A stretch of 13,110 bases of DNA from positions 1 to 13,110 of the forward strand of contig VBJS01000032.1 of assembly GCA_005880055.1 (NCBI GenBank). Reading direction: 5' to 3'. Shown piece by piece: positions 6,422 through 13,110 of the stretch. Source of the DNA: Chloroflexota bacterium (GTDB lineage Bacteria > Chloroflexota > Dehalococcoidia > SM23-28-2 > RBG-16-64-32). The position numbers were made by a program, and so were the translations under genes. The notes beneath the pieces were generated by a model that was given only the letters and a program-made list of their open reading frames with translations, did no database searches and was not told where the DNA came from. Every line of letters starts with the position of its first letter. The first letter of the stretch is position 1.

Positions 6422-8917
6422 CTAAGCGGCGCGCCGTTCGGCGGGATAGGCAGAGGCTTGTGGCGGTGGCGGAATTTGCAGAACCTGGCCGGGCTTGAGG
6501 TCAGCATCAGGGTTGGAGTTGGGGTCCAGGTTGTTGGCCTGGATGATCGCCTTGGCCGTCGTGTTGAATTTGGCCGCAATGCTATTGAGCGTATCGTGCG
6601 GCCGCGTCGTGTAGTAAACCGTGGCCGGCGTAGGGGCGGCTGTCGGCGGCGGCGGTGTGGGCGCCGGCGTCGGTGTCCCGCGCACCGGGAAGCGCGGCTC
6701 CGGAGGCCCAGACGTCGGCGAGACGCCCGGGGCTCCACCACCTCCCGAAGGGCCCCTGCAGGCGCCCGGCCTGGACGGCGCCTGGTCCTGCTTGAATACT
6801 TCCTGCCTGCCTCCGCACGGTATCAAGGCGACATCGCCCGGTTTCTCGAAGTCGCGGGGCGGAATCTGAAGGTACTTGTCCGCGTCCTGCATGAACTGCC
6901 GCCACATCGGCCCAGTCCCGGCCGAACTGAAGGTCCCCGGCGCCATCGGAGTGTTATCTGCATTACCCATCCAGACCCCCGCCGCCAGGTCGGGTGTATA
7001 GCCCATGACCACGCCATCGCGGAAGTCTTCGCTCGTTCCCGTCTTGATCGCCGCCGGGCGGTCAATCGTGAGGCGGCTCCAGTTGATCGCCTCGTGCGAG
7101 AGGATGTCGGTGAGCATATAGGCGTAAGCCGGGTCCGTCACCTGACGTTGGTCCGGCTGCTGGTACTGGTAGATGAGGTTGCCCTGGGCGTCCTGGATCT
7201 TGAGGACGGAGACGGGGTCCAGTTCGCGGAAGCCCGCCGGCAGGTCCTCTGACGTAGGCCGTCCTTTCATGACGCCGTTGTTGGCGAGGACGCTGAAGGC
7301 GAACGTCATGTCGACAAGCTTCACTTCGCATGCACCGAGGGTGATAGTCAGGCCGCAGTCGCTCTGGTTCAGGTCGGTGATGCCCATCTTGTGGGCTGTA
7401 GCCCGCATGTTGTCGACGCCCACGCTGTCCACCGCTCGCACCGCCGCCGTATTGACAGATTCTGAAAGCGCCTTGCGGACGATGATGTTCCCCAGGTAGC
7501 TGAAGTTCCAGTTGTTGATCTGCTTCTTGGTGCCTCCGCCGGCCTCTACATACAGGGGCGCGTCCTGGATGTTTGTCGACGGCACCCAGCCCTGCTCGAA
7601 CGCCGTCAGGTACGTGAACATCTTCATGGTGGACCCGTGCGATTGGAGCGACGTAGCGATGTCGACTTTTCCGGCGATATCTTCGCGGTTGTAGTCGCGG
7701 CTCCCCAGGTAGGCCAGGATTTCGCCAGTGCTGGGCCGCATCGCGACAAGAGAGCCATCGTGGCCCCCGTAGCGCGCTTCATTTTTGGCGATGTTCTCCT
7801 CCAGCGCCCGCTGGCCGATGTCTTGCAGACCCAGATCGATCGTTGTGGTTATCCGCAGGCCGCCCTGGCGCACGACCTCGTCGCAGGGAACATCGCCGGG
7901 GGCCTTGAACAGGCCGGCGGCGCACATCTTCTTCACCTGATCCTCCACGTACCAGACAAAGTGCGGCGCCCTGATGTCCACATTGTTGCCGTTTGTGTAA
8001 TTGAGTGGTTCGTTGCGCGCCGCCTCGATCTGCTCCGGCGTTAGCTGCAGGAGCGCCTGGTTGTGGTCGGCTGGGTTCTTTAGGTTGTGAATTTCGTCCA
8101 GGTGGCGAAGCATAAGATCCAGCACTTCCAATTGCCGAGCCTTCGCCAGGTTCGGGTCAGAGTAAACACCGGGCGCCTGGGGCAGGCCGGCCAAGAGTGC
8201 GGCCTCGCCAAGGGTGAGGTCCTTGGCGCTCTTCCCGAAGTACGCCTTGGCGGCAGCTTCCGCGCCGAACGCCTGGTTAGCATAGTCCACCTGGTTCAGA
8301 TACCACTCCAGGATCTGGTCGTCGCTGTACTGGCGCTTGAGTTCCAGGGCGATGACCGTTTCCTTCAACTTCCGGTCGATGCTGCGCGGAGCGAGACCCT
8401 GCGCGTCATGTTGGATATAGATGTTCTTCACCAGCTGCTGGGTTATGGAGCTGCCGCCGCTTCCTTCCAGGAAACCGGGCCCGAACGGCGTCAGGTTCTC
8501 GATGCCGGCGCGCGCCAGGCCCTTCAAGTTGACGCCGGCGTTCCCGTAGAAGCTGGCGTCTTCGGTCGCGATTGTGGCTGCGATCAGGAAGGGCGAGATC
8601 TGGCTCAGCGGCACAGGGTCCTTCAAACCGCCGTTGCGGTCTATGTACTGGTAGAGTAGGGCTGTACCCGCCCGGTCATACGCCCGGCTGCCGCCGCTGG
8701 TGGTCTCGGCGATCGCCTCCTGCGGCGTCTTCAGATCGTGTGCATACGCCCGGTAGAGGATGAAACCGGCGGCGAGCGAGGAGAAGATGCCGAGAACTAC
8801 TCCGAAAAGTAGCAGAGTGAGCACTACCTGCAGGCGGGAACGGCTCAGTTGCCCACGCCGTGCACGCGCCTGCCTGGCGCGCTTACGGCGTATGCGGTAG
8901 ATGTTCTCCAACGTCAA
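6422..8917 (-). CDS. class A penicillin-binding protein (transglycosylase/transpeptidase) with C-terminal LysM domain
   Basis: Bifunctional peptidoglycan synthase that polymerises lipid II glycan chains and cross-links peptides outside the membrane; 831 residues. Basic cytoplasmic tail (1-28), one transmembrane helix (about 30-55), GT51 domain with EDASFYG (Glu119 catalytic), GSSITQQLVKN (155-165) and RKLKETVIALELKRQYS (182-198). The transpeptidase domain has the active-site STMK (Ser429-Lys432), SVN (487-489) and KTGT (625-628). A Gly/Pro/Thr-rich linker (about 722-766) then leads to a LysM repeat (about 767-815, YYTTRPHDTLNSIAAKFN ... LKPGQVLQIP) that should bind glycan. LysM at the end of a class A PBP is not universal. 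The start is a TTG at 8917 that overlaps the upstream methyltransferase stop as TTGA, which supports it through coupling; a second TTG two codons on is possible. All catalytic motifs are intact. Confidence 0.95.
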   Translation of the reverse strand: MTLENIYRIRRKRARQARARRGQLSRSRLQVVLTLLLFGVVLGIFSSLAAGFILYRAYAHDLKTPQEAIAETTSGGSRAYDRAGTALLYQYIDRNGGLKDPVPLSQISPFLIAATIATEDASFYGNAGVNLKGLARAGIENLTPFGPGFLEGSGGSSITQQLVKNIYIQHDAQGLAPRSIDRKLKETVIALELKRQYSDDQILEWYLNQVDYANQAFGAEAAAKAYFGKSAKDLTLGEAALLAGLPQAPGVYSDPNLAKARQLEVLDLMLRHLDEIHNLKNPADHNQALLQLTPEQIEAARNEPLNYTNGNNVDIRAPHFVWYVEDQVKKMCAAGLFKAPGDVPCDEVVRQGGLRITTTIDLGLQDIGQRALEENIAKNEARYGGHDGSLVAMRPSTGEILAYLGSRDYNREDIAGKVDIATSLQSHGSTMKMFTYLTAFEQGWVPSTNIQDAPLYVEAGGGTKKQINNWNFSYLGNIIVRKALSESVNTAAVRAVDSVGVDNMRATAHKMGITDLNQSDCGLTITLGACEVKLVDMTFAFSVLANNGVMKGRPTSEDLPAGFRELDPVSVLKIQDAQGNLIYQYQQPDQRQVTDPAYAYMLTDILSHEAINWSRLTIDRPAAIKTGTSEDFRDGVVMGYTPDLAAGVWMGNADNTPMAPGTFSSAGTGPMWRQFMQDADKYLQIPPRDFEKPGDVALIPCGGRQEVFKQDQAPSRPGACRGPSGGGGAPGVSPTSGPPEPRFPVRGTPTPAPTPPPPTAAPTPATVYYTTRPHDTLNSIAAKFNTTAKAIIQANNLDPNSNPDADLKPGQVLQIPPPPQASAYPAERRAA

Positions 8918-9681
8918 TCCATTCTGCGGCGAGCGTCAACGTCACCATTGAGTACAACGAAGTGAGAAAGGCCGAAGATTCTGAGTGGGGTGGCCTCGAG
9001 CGGGTAAAGAAGGTATCGCAAAGCCTGCCCGGCCAATCGCCGTCGCGCCAGGACATGGTCGAAGCCCGGGTAGACGTAGGAGTGGATCAGGGGCCGCAAC
9101 CCCGCCCGCCGGAAGATCCGCTGCAACTGTCGCCTGGTGTAGGCGCGCGCGTGCGGCACCAGGCGATCGCGCAAGGGGTCCGGCAGGTAGTTGATGAACG
9201 GTATATTCCCGAACACGTATCGCCTGCCCAGGAAGATGCCGTGGGTCTCAAACGGGTACAGCCTGTTGGGGCAGAAGATGACCACGCGCCCACCAGGCGC
9301 CAGCACTCGGCGCGTCTCCCGCAACGTCTCCACGTCGTTGGTCACGTGCTCGAGAACTTCGTGAAGGAGCACCACGTCGAAGATGTCGTCCTGGTACGGC
9401 AAGTGCTCGCCCACGGCAACGGTAAGGTTCGGCACCTCCTTGCCGCCCACGGTGACACGCTCGGCGTCGATGTCGAAGCCGTAGACATGCGGCGAAAACT
9501 CGCGCAGCCGCCGGACGAAGGCGCCGACGCCGCATCCGACATCCAGTATCCGCTTGTCGTCCAAATCCACGTAACGCCGGACGAGGGCGAGACGGCGCTC
9601 CAGCCCCCGCGTCCAGATCTGGCTTGGGTGGCCCAGTGTCGCTCGTTTATCAGTTGATTCTACGGGGGTGGGTTTGGTCAT
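8914..9681 (-). CDS. class I SAM-dependent methyltransferase
   Basis: Soluble Rossmann-fold methyltransferase (Methyltransf_11 type), 255 residues from the ATG at 9681. SAM-binding motif I is RILDVGCGVGAF (44-55), the acidic end of strand 2 is GFDID (68-72), followed by EHLPYQDDIFDVVLLHEVLEH (about 92-112) and PGGRVVIFCPNR (129-140). The C-terminal half (LYPFETHG, FINYLP, ARAYTRRQLQRIFRRAG) resembles methyltransferases often found with envelope or lipid genes, but the acceptor cannot be read from the sequence. The frame runs up to an ATG at 9729, but those extra 16 residues are encoded by a heptad repeat and look non-coding, so I prefer 9681. There is no purine-rich Shine-Dalgarno before 9681. 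The stop overlaps the start of the PBP gene (TTGA), so the two are probably made together, which suggests an envelope substrate (inference). Confidence 0.9.
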   Translation of the reverse strand: MTKPTPVESTDKRATLGHPSQIWTRGLERRLALVRRYVDLDDKRILDVGCGVGAFVRRLREFSPHVYGFDIDAERVTVGGKEVPNLTVAVGEHLPYQDDIFDVVLLHEVLEHVTNDVETLRETRRVLAPGGRVVIFCPNRLYPFETHGIFLGRRYVFGNIPFINYLPDPLRDRLVPHARAYTRRQLQRIFRRAGLRPLIHSYVYPGFDHVLARRRLAGQALRYLLYPLEATPLRIFGLSHFVVLNGDVDARRRMD

Positions 9682-9694
9682 AGGGGAATCGGAA

Positions 9695-9745
9695 GGGAAA
9701 TGGGAAATGAGAAATGGGACAAGAGTCATTTCCCATTTCCTATTC
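9695..9745. repeat. tandem heptads G(G/A)GAAAT with an inverted copy
   Basis: Bases 9695-9715 are three direct heptads, GGGAAAT, GGGAAAT, GAGAAAT, with a partial fourth (GGGA). Bases 9726-9740 carry the same pattern on the other strand. GGAAATGGGAAATGA (9696-9710) and TCATTTCCCATTTCC (9726-9740) form a perfect 15-base inverted repeat with a 15-base spacer, and the match continues imperfectly to 9691 and 9745. It is AT-richer than its surroundings and sits in the divergent gap between the methyltransferase gene and gatC. It looks like a short tandemly repeated intergenic element of the kind seen as heptamers in some cyanobacteria and other bacteria. It could form a hairpin in either transcript. 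Confidence 0.85.
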
Positions 9746-9750
9746 CTCCG

Positions 9751-9778
9751 CTGGTAGAAACGCGCCCGCTGCTATAAT
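9751..9778 (+). promoter_or_regulatory. extended -10 promoter for gatCA
   Basis: TGC followed by a perfect TATAAT at 9773-9778 (TG at 9770-9771), an extended -10 element. Sixteen bases upstream is a weak -35, CTGGTA (9751-9756), matching TTGACA at three positions. Transcription would start near 9784-9786 and give a leader of about 20 bases with the gatC Shine-Dalgarno in it, which fits well. Confidence 0.65.
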
Positions 9779-9797
9779 GGTTTCTGTCCCCACGGCT

Positions 9798-9802
9798 GGA
9801 GG
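9798..9802 (+). promoter_or_regulatory. Shine-Dalgarno that fixes the TTG start of gatC
   Basis: GGAGG, five bases before the TTG at 9808. No ATG or GTG occurs at a better position in this frame, so the site supports TTG as the start. Confidence 0.8.
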
Positions 9803-9807
9803 TCTCG

Positions 9808-10098
9808 TTGCACCTTTCCACAGAACAAGTCCAGCACATCGCCCGCCTGGCGCGAGTCGAGATCGGCGAAGAGGAGGTCGAGCGCTTCAGCGAGCAGCTC
9901 TCGGCCATCCTGGACTACTTCCAACGGCTGCAGCAGGTGGATACCGAGGGCGTGTCTCCAACCGCTCACACCCTGCCGCTCCACAACATCTTCCGCGACG
10001 ATGAACCGGAACCCTGCCTCGAGCCGGAGGAGGTGCTGGCAAACGCGCCTCAGCGCGAAGGCGACCTCTTCCGGGTGAAGGCCGTGCTCGAAGAGTGA
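9808..10098 (+). CDS. gatC: Asp/Glu-tRNA amidotransferase subunit GatC
   Basis: Small subunit of the GatCAB complex, which converts Glu-tRNA(Gln) to Gln-tRNA(Gln), and Asp-tRNA(Asn) to Asn-tRNA(Asn), in the cytoplasm. GatC wraps around and stabilises GatA at its contact with GatB. The protein has 96 residues, the normal length. It shows the family pattern from the start (VQHIARLARVEIGEEE), then the helix FSEQLSAILDYFQRLQQVDTEGV, then the PLHNIFRDDEP motif and the ANAPQREGDLFRV end. The start is TTG at 9808, supported by GGAGG upstream and by the family N-terminus. gatA follows after 61 bases with nothing visible between them, so the two are likely one operon. Confidence 0.97.
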   Translation: MHLSTEQVQHIARLARVEIGEEEVERFSEQLSAILDYFQRLQQVDTEGVSPTAHTLPLHNIFRDDEPEPCLEPEEVLANAPQREGDLFRVKAVLEE

Positions 10099-10159
10099 CC
10101 CTCGGGCGCATGAAACCTGCGGACGGCCGACCGCGTGAAGCAGCGACCCTATCCCGAAG

Positions 10160-11638
10160 ATGACGGACCTTCACTGGCTCACCCTCAGCGAAGCCGCCGA
10201 ATTGCTGCGCCGCCGAGAGGCGTCCTCTGTCGAGCTTACCCAGGCCGCCTTCGAACGCGTCGCGAGGCTGGACCGAGAGATACACGCCTTCCTCACCCTG
10301 ACCCAGGAGCGGGCGCTGGCACAGGCCCGCCGGGCAGACGAAATGCTTGCGGGCGGCGAGGGCGGCCCTCTCACCGGCGTCCCGGCCGCTATCAAGGACG
10401 TGATCTGCACGGCAGGCGTGCGTACCACCGCCGGCTCGAAGATTTTAGAGCCGTTCGTCCCGCCCTACGACGCCAATGTGATAACGCTGCTGGATGAAGC
10501 CGGATTCGTCATGCTGGGCAAGACCAACATGGATGAATTTGCGATGGGCTCCAGCGGCGAGAACTCGGCCTACGGCCCCACCCGCAACCCCTGGGCGCCT
10601 GACCGGGTCCCGGGCGGCTCGTCGTCCGGTTCGGCTGCTGCCGTCGCCGCCGGCATGGCGTATTACGCGCTCGGAAGCGACACCGGCGGCTCCATCCGGC
10701 AGCCGGCGTCGCTGTCCGGTGTCGTCGGGCTCAAACCCACTTATGGGCGCGTCTCCCGATACGGCCTCATCGCCTTCGGCTCCTCACTCGATCAGATTGG
10801 GCCCTTCACCCGGTCGGTGCAGGACGCTGCCCTCGTCTTTCAGGCGATCGCGGGATACGACCAGCGAGACTCCACGTCGGCCGAGATGGCCGTGCCAGAT
10901 ATAGCGTCCGCGCTAGGAGGTGACCTGAACGGCCTGCGGGTGGGAGTGCCGCAGGAGTATTTCGTGGAAGGCATGGATGAAGCAGTCCGAAACGCTGTGG
11001 TGACGGCAATCAACCAGCTGCATTCGCTTGGCGCCGAGATCGATTGGGAAGTGTCTCTGCCTTCAAGCCCTCACGCTCTGGCCGTCTATTACATCATCGC
11101 GCCCTCCGAAGCATCCGCCAACCTCGCCCGCTACGACGGCGTGAAGTATGGCTATGCCTACCAGGAGGGCGCTTCTATGTGGGAGAACATGGAAAAGACG
11201 CGCCGCTTCGGTTTCGGGGAAGAGGTCAAACGCCGGATCATGGTCGGCACCTACGCGCTCTCCGCCGGCTACTACGACGCTTACTACCTGAAGGCGCAAA
11301 AAGTGCGTACCCTCATCCGGCGGGAATTCGACGAGGCCTTCGAGAAGTACGACGTACTCGTCGCGCCGGTCAGCCCCACGCCGGCGTTCAAGCTGGGGCA
11401 GAAGGTATCGGACCCGCTCCAAATGTACCTGAGCGATGTCTGCACGATCCCTGTCAACATCGCCGGCCTGCCCGGGATCTCAGTACCGTGCGGCTTCGCC
11501 CCGGCCGAGGATGGCGCCCGCCTGCCGGTGGGGCTCCAGATACTCGCCAAGCCGTTCGACGAAGCGACGCTGTTCCGGACAGCGTACGCCTACGAGCAGG
11601 CCGCGGGCTGGTGGCGCGAACGGCCCGCCGAGATCTAA
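10160..11638 (+). CDS. gatA: Asp/Glu-tRNA amidotransferase subunit GatA
   Basis: Glutaminase/amidase subunit of GatCAB: it releases ammonia from glutamine and passes it to GatB for amidation of the charged tRNA. 492 residues, full length. The amidase signature is complete. The Ser-cisSer-Lys triad is Lys79 (GVPAAIKD), Ser154 (PGGSSSGS) and Ser178 (DTGGSIR), the same numbering as I recall for S. aureus GatA. GATA-type markers KTNMDEFAMGSS (121-132), QPASLSGVVGLKPTYGRVSRYGL and the C-terminal PVNIAGLPGISVPCGF and PVGLQI are present. ATG at 10160 has only a weak GAAG before it. Because gatC and gatA are intact and gatB is absent here, the complex needs a gatB elsewhere in the genome, a common arrangement. 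Its presence suggests the organism makes Gln-tRNA and/or Asn-tRNA by transamidation. Confidence 0.98.
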   Translation: MTDLHWLTLSEAAELLRRREASSVELTQAAFERVARLDREIHAFLTLTQERALAQARRADEMLAGGEGGPLTGVPAAIKDVICTAGVRTTAGSKILEPFVPPYDANVITLLDEAGFVMLGKTNMDEFAMGSSGENSAYGPTRNPWAPDRVPGGSSSGSAAAVAAGMAYYALGSDTGGSIRQPASLSGVVGLKPTYGRVSRYGLIAFGSSLDQIGPFTRSVQDAALVFQAIAGYDQRDSTSAEMAVPDIASALGGDLNGLRVGVPQEYFVEGMDEAVRNAVVTAINQLHSLGAEIDWEVSLPSSPHALAVYYIIAPSEASANLARYDGVKYGYAYQEGASMWENMEKTRRFGFGEEVKRRIMVGTYALSAGYYDAYYLKAQKVRTLIRREFDEAFEKYDVLVAPVSPTPAFKLGQKVSDPLQMYLSDVCTIPVNIAGLPGISVPCGFAPAEDGARLPVGLQILAKPFDEATLFRTAYAYEQAAGWWRERPAEI

Positions 11639-11759
11639 GCACGTCCGGACGAACGCTTCTGCTTATCGCGTCGCGTCAGCCAGCGAAAGATCCAGCGCGG
11701 CCGACGCTGCCCACGGCCAAAGCTTGACCGCGCGCCCGGCACAAGCCACGCTAGTTTGC
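11639..11759. other. gap between gatA and the DSD1-family gene
   Basis: 121 bases without a supported gene. A 10-base palindrome CGTCCGGACG (11642-11651) lies just after gatA, without a T-run. No terminator or promoter is convincing, so the downstream genes may be co-transcribed with gatCA. Confidence 0.35.
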
Positions 11760-12851
11760 GTGAAACCGCAAAGGCTAAGCAATATCAGCACTCCGGCACT
11801 CGTGATCGACCTATCTGTCATGGAGAACAACATTCGCCTTATGGCGCAGGCGTTTGCCAGCGGGCCATGCAAGCTGCGGCCGCACTTCAAGGCGCATAAG
11901 ACGCCCGAGATCGCCAGGCGGCAACTGGCGGCCGGCTCTTGCGTCGGCATCACCTGCGCGACTGTCGGTGAAGCGGAGGTGGCGGCGGGTTTATGCGACG
12001 ACGTCCTTATCGCAAACGAGGTTCTCGGTAACGACAAGTGCCGCCGCGTGGCGGCGCTGGCGAAAAGCATTGACGTAAAAGTTGCGGTCGACTCCGAACA
12101 GGGGCTGCGCGAGATTTCGATGGCGGCGCGGGACGCGAACTCCGAAGTCGGAGTGCTGGTTGAGGTAAACATCGGCTTTCGGGCGGGCACGCAGCCCGGT
12201 CAGCCGGCGGCAGCCCTCGCCCAGCGGGTTGCCGAGACTGATGGGGTCAGGCTCCGGGGCCTCATGGGCTACGAAGGCGCGGCCATGGGCATTCCGGAAC
12301 GCGATAAGCGCGAAGCAGCGGCTCGCGCGGCGGTGGGACGGCTGCTGGTATCGGTCACAGCCGTAAGTGACGCCGGGCTGCCCTGCGAAATAGTCTCGGC
12401 CGGCGGAACGGGAACTTACGACATCACGGGCCGGATGGAAGGTGTGACAGAGATCCAGGCCGGCTCTTACGTCTTGATGGATACCGAGTATGCGAAGCAG
12501 GACCTCCCGTTTGCAAAAGCCTTCTGGGTGCTCGGGACGGTCATCAGCCGTCCAGGCGCGACGACCGTCACGGCAGACTGCGGGCATAAGTCCTGCACGC
12601 AGGACCACGGTATGCCGCAAGTGAAGGACCTGCCCGGCGCAACCGTGATGTTCCTGGCCGATGAGCACGCTATGATTGGTGTACCGCCGGGCTGCAGCCT
12701 TGGGCCGGGCGACCGCGTGGCCCTCTGGCCCTCTCACATCGACCCAACCATCAACCTGCATGACATGATCTACGTAGCGGAGGGCGAGCACGTGGTCGAC
12801 GTCTGGCCGGTCGCGGCGCGGGGATACATCGAACAACGGAGGGAGTCTTGA
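11760..12851 (+). CDS. PLP-dependent D-threonine aldolase / D-serine dehydratase-like (DSD1) family enzyme
   Basis: Cytoplasmic fold-type III (alanine racemase-like TIM barrel) enzyme, 363 residues from the GTG at 11760. The N-terminus STPALVIDLSVMENNIRLM and LRPHFKAHKTPEIA (39-52) are typical; Lys44 is the expected Schiff-base lysine. VKVAVDS (107-112), GLMGYEG (167-173) and SAGGTGTYD (213-221, phosphate-binding) follow. Near the C-terminus is SHIDPTINLHD: His326 and Asp328 match the metal pair of D-threonine aldolase, whereas eukaryotic D-serine dehydratases have His and Cys. This suggests an aldolase or related lyase on D-3-hydroxy amino acids; the precise substrate is open. The frame extends back into gatA, but the family N-terminus begins at this GTG. 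No clear Shine-Dalgarno is seen, and a TTG at 11724 is a weaker alternative. The stop overlaps the next start (TTGA). Confidence 0.88.
   Translation: MKPQRLSNISTPALVIDLSVMENNIRLMAQAFASGPCKLRPHFKAHKTPEIARRQLAAGSCVGITCATVGEAEVAAGLCDDVLIANEVLGNDKCRRVAALAKSIDVKVAVDSEQGLREISMAARDANSEVGVLVEVNIGFRAGTQPGQPAAALAQRVAETDGVRLRGLMGYEGAAMGIPERDKREAAARAAVGRLLVSVTAVSDAGLPCEIVSAGGTGTYDITGRMEGVTEIQAGSYVLMDTEYAKQDLPFAKAFWVLGTVISRPGATTVTADCGHKSCTQDHGMPQVKDLPGATVMFLADEHAMIGVPPGCSLGPGDRVALWPSHIDPTINLHDMIYVAEGEHVVDVWPVAARGYIEQRRES
12838..12842 (+). promoter_or_regulatory. Shine-Dalgarno for the MOSC-domain gene
   Basis: GGAGG inside the end of the DSD1-family gene, five bases before the TTG at 12848. It supports TTG as the start of the last gene. 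Confidence 0.75.
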
Positions 12852-13110
12852 ACCGCGAAGGACAAGTTGAGGCTGTCTGCCTGAGCAAGGAAGGCGGGGT
12901 GCCGAAGTACTCTCAGCAGCGCGTAACTATCGGCCCGTTTGGCGTCGAAGGCGACTACCACGCAGGCGAGATCACGCGGCACGGCCGCGATGCCGGCATG
13001 CCGAACAAGCGTCAGGTTACAGTCGTCGCCGCTGAATCAATCGATGCCGTAGCCAAGGCGCTCGACGTTTCGATTCCTCCGGGCGGCCTGGGCGAAAACA
13101 TCCTTGTTCG
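12848..13110 (+). CDS. MOSC-domain protein (3' partial)
   Basis: First 87 residues of a protein cut by the window end. MOSC domains are sulfur- or metal-cluster-related folds found at the end of molybdenum cofactor sulfurases and in small stand-alone proteins, some of which (YcbX, YiiM) use molybdenum cofactor to reduce N-hydroxylated compounds. Visible family features are GQVEAVCLSKEGGVPK (5-20), GPFGVEGDYHAG (29-40), KRQVTVVAAESID (54-66) and PPGGLGENILV (77-87); complete small members have about 150-170 residues. The start is TTG, with GGAGG upstream. It overlaps the TGA of the DSD1-family gene (TTGA, 12848-12851), so translation is probably coupled. The substrate and whether it binds Moco cannot be seen, because the C-terminal half is missing. 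Confidence 0.85.
   Translation, partial: MNREGQVEAVCLSKEGGVPKYSQQRVTIGPFGVEGDYHAGEITRHGRDAGMPNKRQVTVVAAESIDAVAKALDVSIPPGGLGENILV

Noticed and set aside
6419..7252. Long + strand frame opposite the PBP gene, Arg-rich
   Set aside because: Antisense shadow of a GC-rich gene with clear PBP and LysM motifs; the composition is dominated by Arg and Gly with no recognisable domain.
8860..9657. 265-residue + strand frame opposite the methyltransferase
   Set aside because: Shadow of a well-supported gene; no domain and no ribosome-binding site of note.
9773..9778. A divergent - strand promoter using CATTAT over the gatC -10
   Set aside because: Only a partial -10 match and no acceptable -35, so I could not support it.
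11436..11759. Long N-terminal extension of the DSD1-family frame into gatA
   Set aside because: It overlaps the conserved end of gatA in another frame, has Arg/Ser/Pro-rich shadow composition, and the family N-terminus starts at the GTG of 11760.
11991..12836. 281-residue - strand frame opposite the DSD1-family gene
   Set aside because: Antisense to an enzyme with conserved active-site residues; no motif of its own.
1..13110. CRISPR array, prophage, insertion sequence, tRNA or defence island
   Set aside because: No spaced direct repeats, transposase, integrase, tRNA cloverleaf or defence domain was seen; the window reads as ordinary chromosomal DNA.

Overview
The window is high-GC, densely packed bacterial DNA. 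Six genes lie on the + strand in two blocks, either side of three - strand genes, and all of it looks chromosomal. I see no insertion sequence, phage gene, CRISPR array, tRNA or rRNA. The gene content suggests a free-living, peptidoglycan-containing, high-GC bacterium. The mixture (KimA-type K+ importer with a long N-terminal tail, class A PBP ending in LysM, GatCAB route, NMT1-type ABC importer, frequent TTG/GTG starts, heptad tandem repeats) fits Chloroflexota best. That placement is an inference from protein character, not a proof.

Region 1 (1-4023, + strand) is an ABC importer of the nitrate/sulfonate/taurine/thiamine-precursor type. It has an ATPase (5' end outside the window), a permease joined by an ATGA overlap, and an NMT1/THI5-like substrate-binding lipoprotein behind a strong Shine-Dalgarno. 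A 402-residue membrane-anchored protein with a gluzincin-type HEWTH ... NES zinc site follows. I can only tie it distantly to the predicted aminopeptidase family (COG4324/PF10023). It is the least explained gene here.

Region 2 (4041-9681, - strand, convergent with region 1) is read from right to left: a class I SAM methyltransferase, a bifunctional class A penicillin-binding protein with a C-terminal LysM domain (TTGA stop/start overlap with the methyltransferase), and, after a gap of about 215 bases, a KimA-family potassium importer with its C-terminal USP-like cytoplasmic domain. Together these suggest an envelope and turgor theme.

Region 3 (9695-11638) starts with a divergent intergenic stretch that holds tandem heptads of G(G/A)GAAAT and an inverted copy of them. 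An extended -10 promoter follows, then gatC (TTG start) and gatA, two subunits of the tRNA-dependent amidotransferase. gatB is not in the window, so the complex depends on a gatB elsewhere.

Region 4 (11760-13110, + strand) has a fold-type III PLP enzyme of the D-threonine aldolase / D-serine dehydratase (DSD1) family, joined by a second TTGA overlap to the start of a MOSC-domain protein cut by the window end.

Most of the window is recognisable. The best candidates for a second look are the unassigned membrane metallopeptidase next to the importer, the heptad inverted repeat, and the DSD1-MOSC coupling. I did not find a clearly novel multi-gene system.
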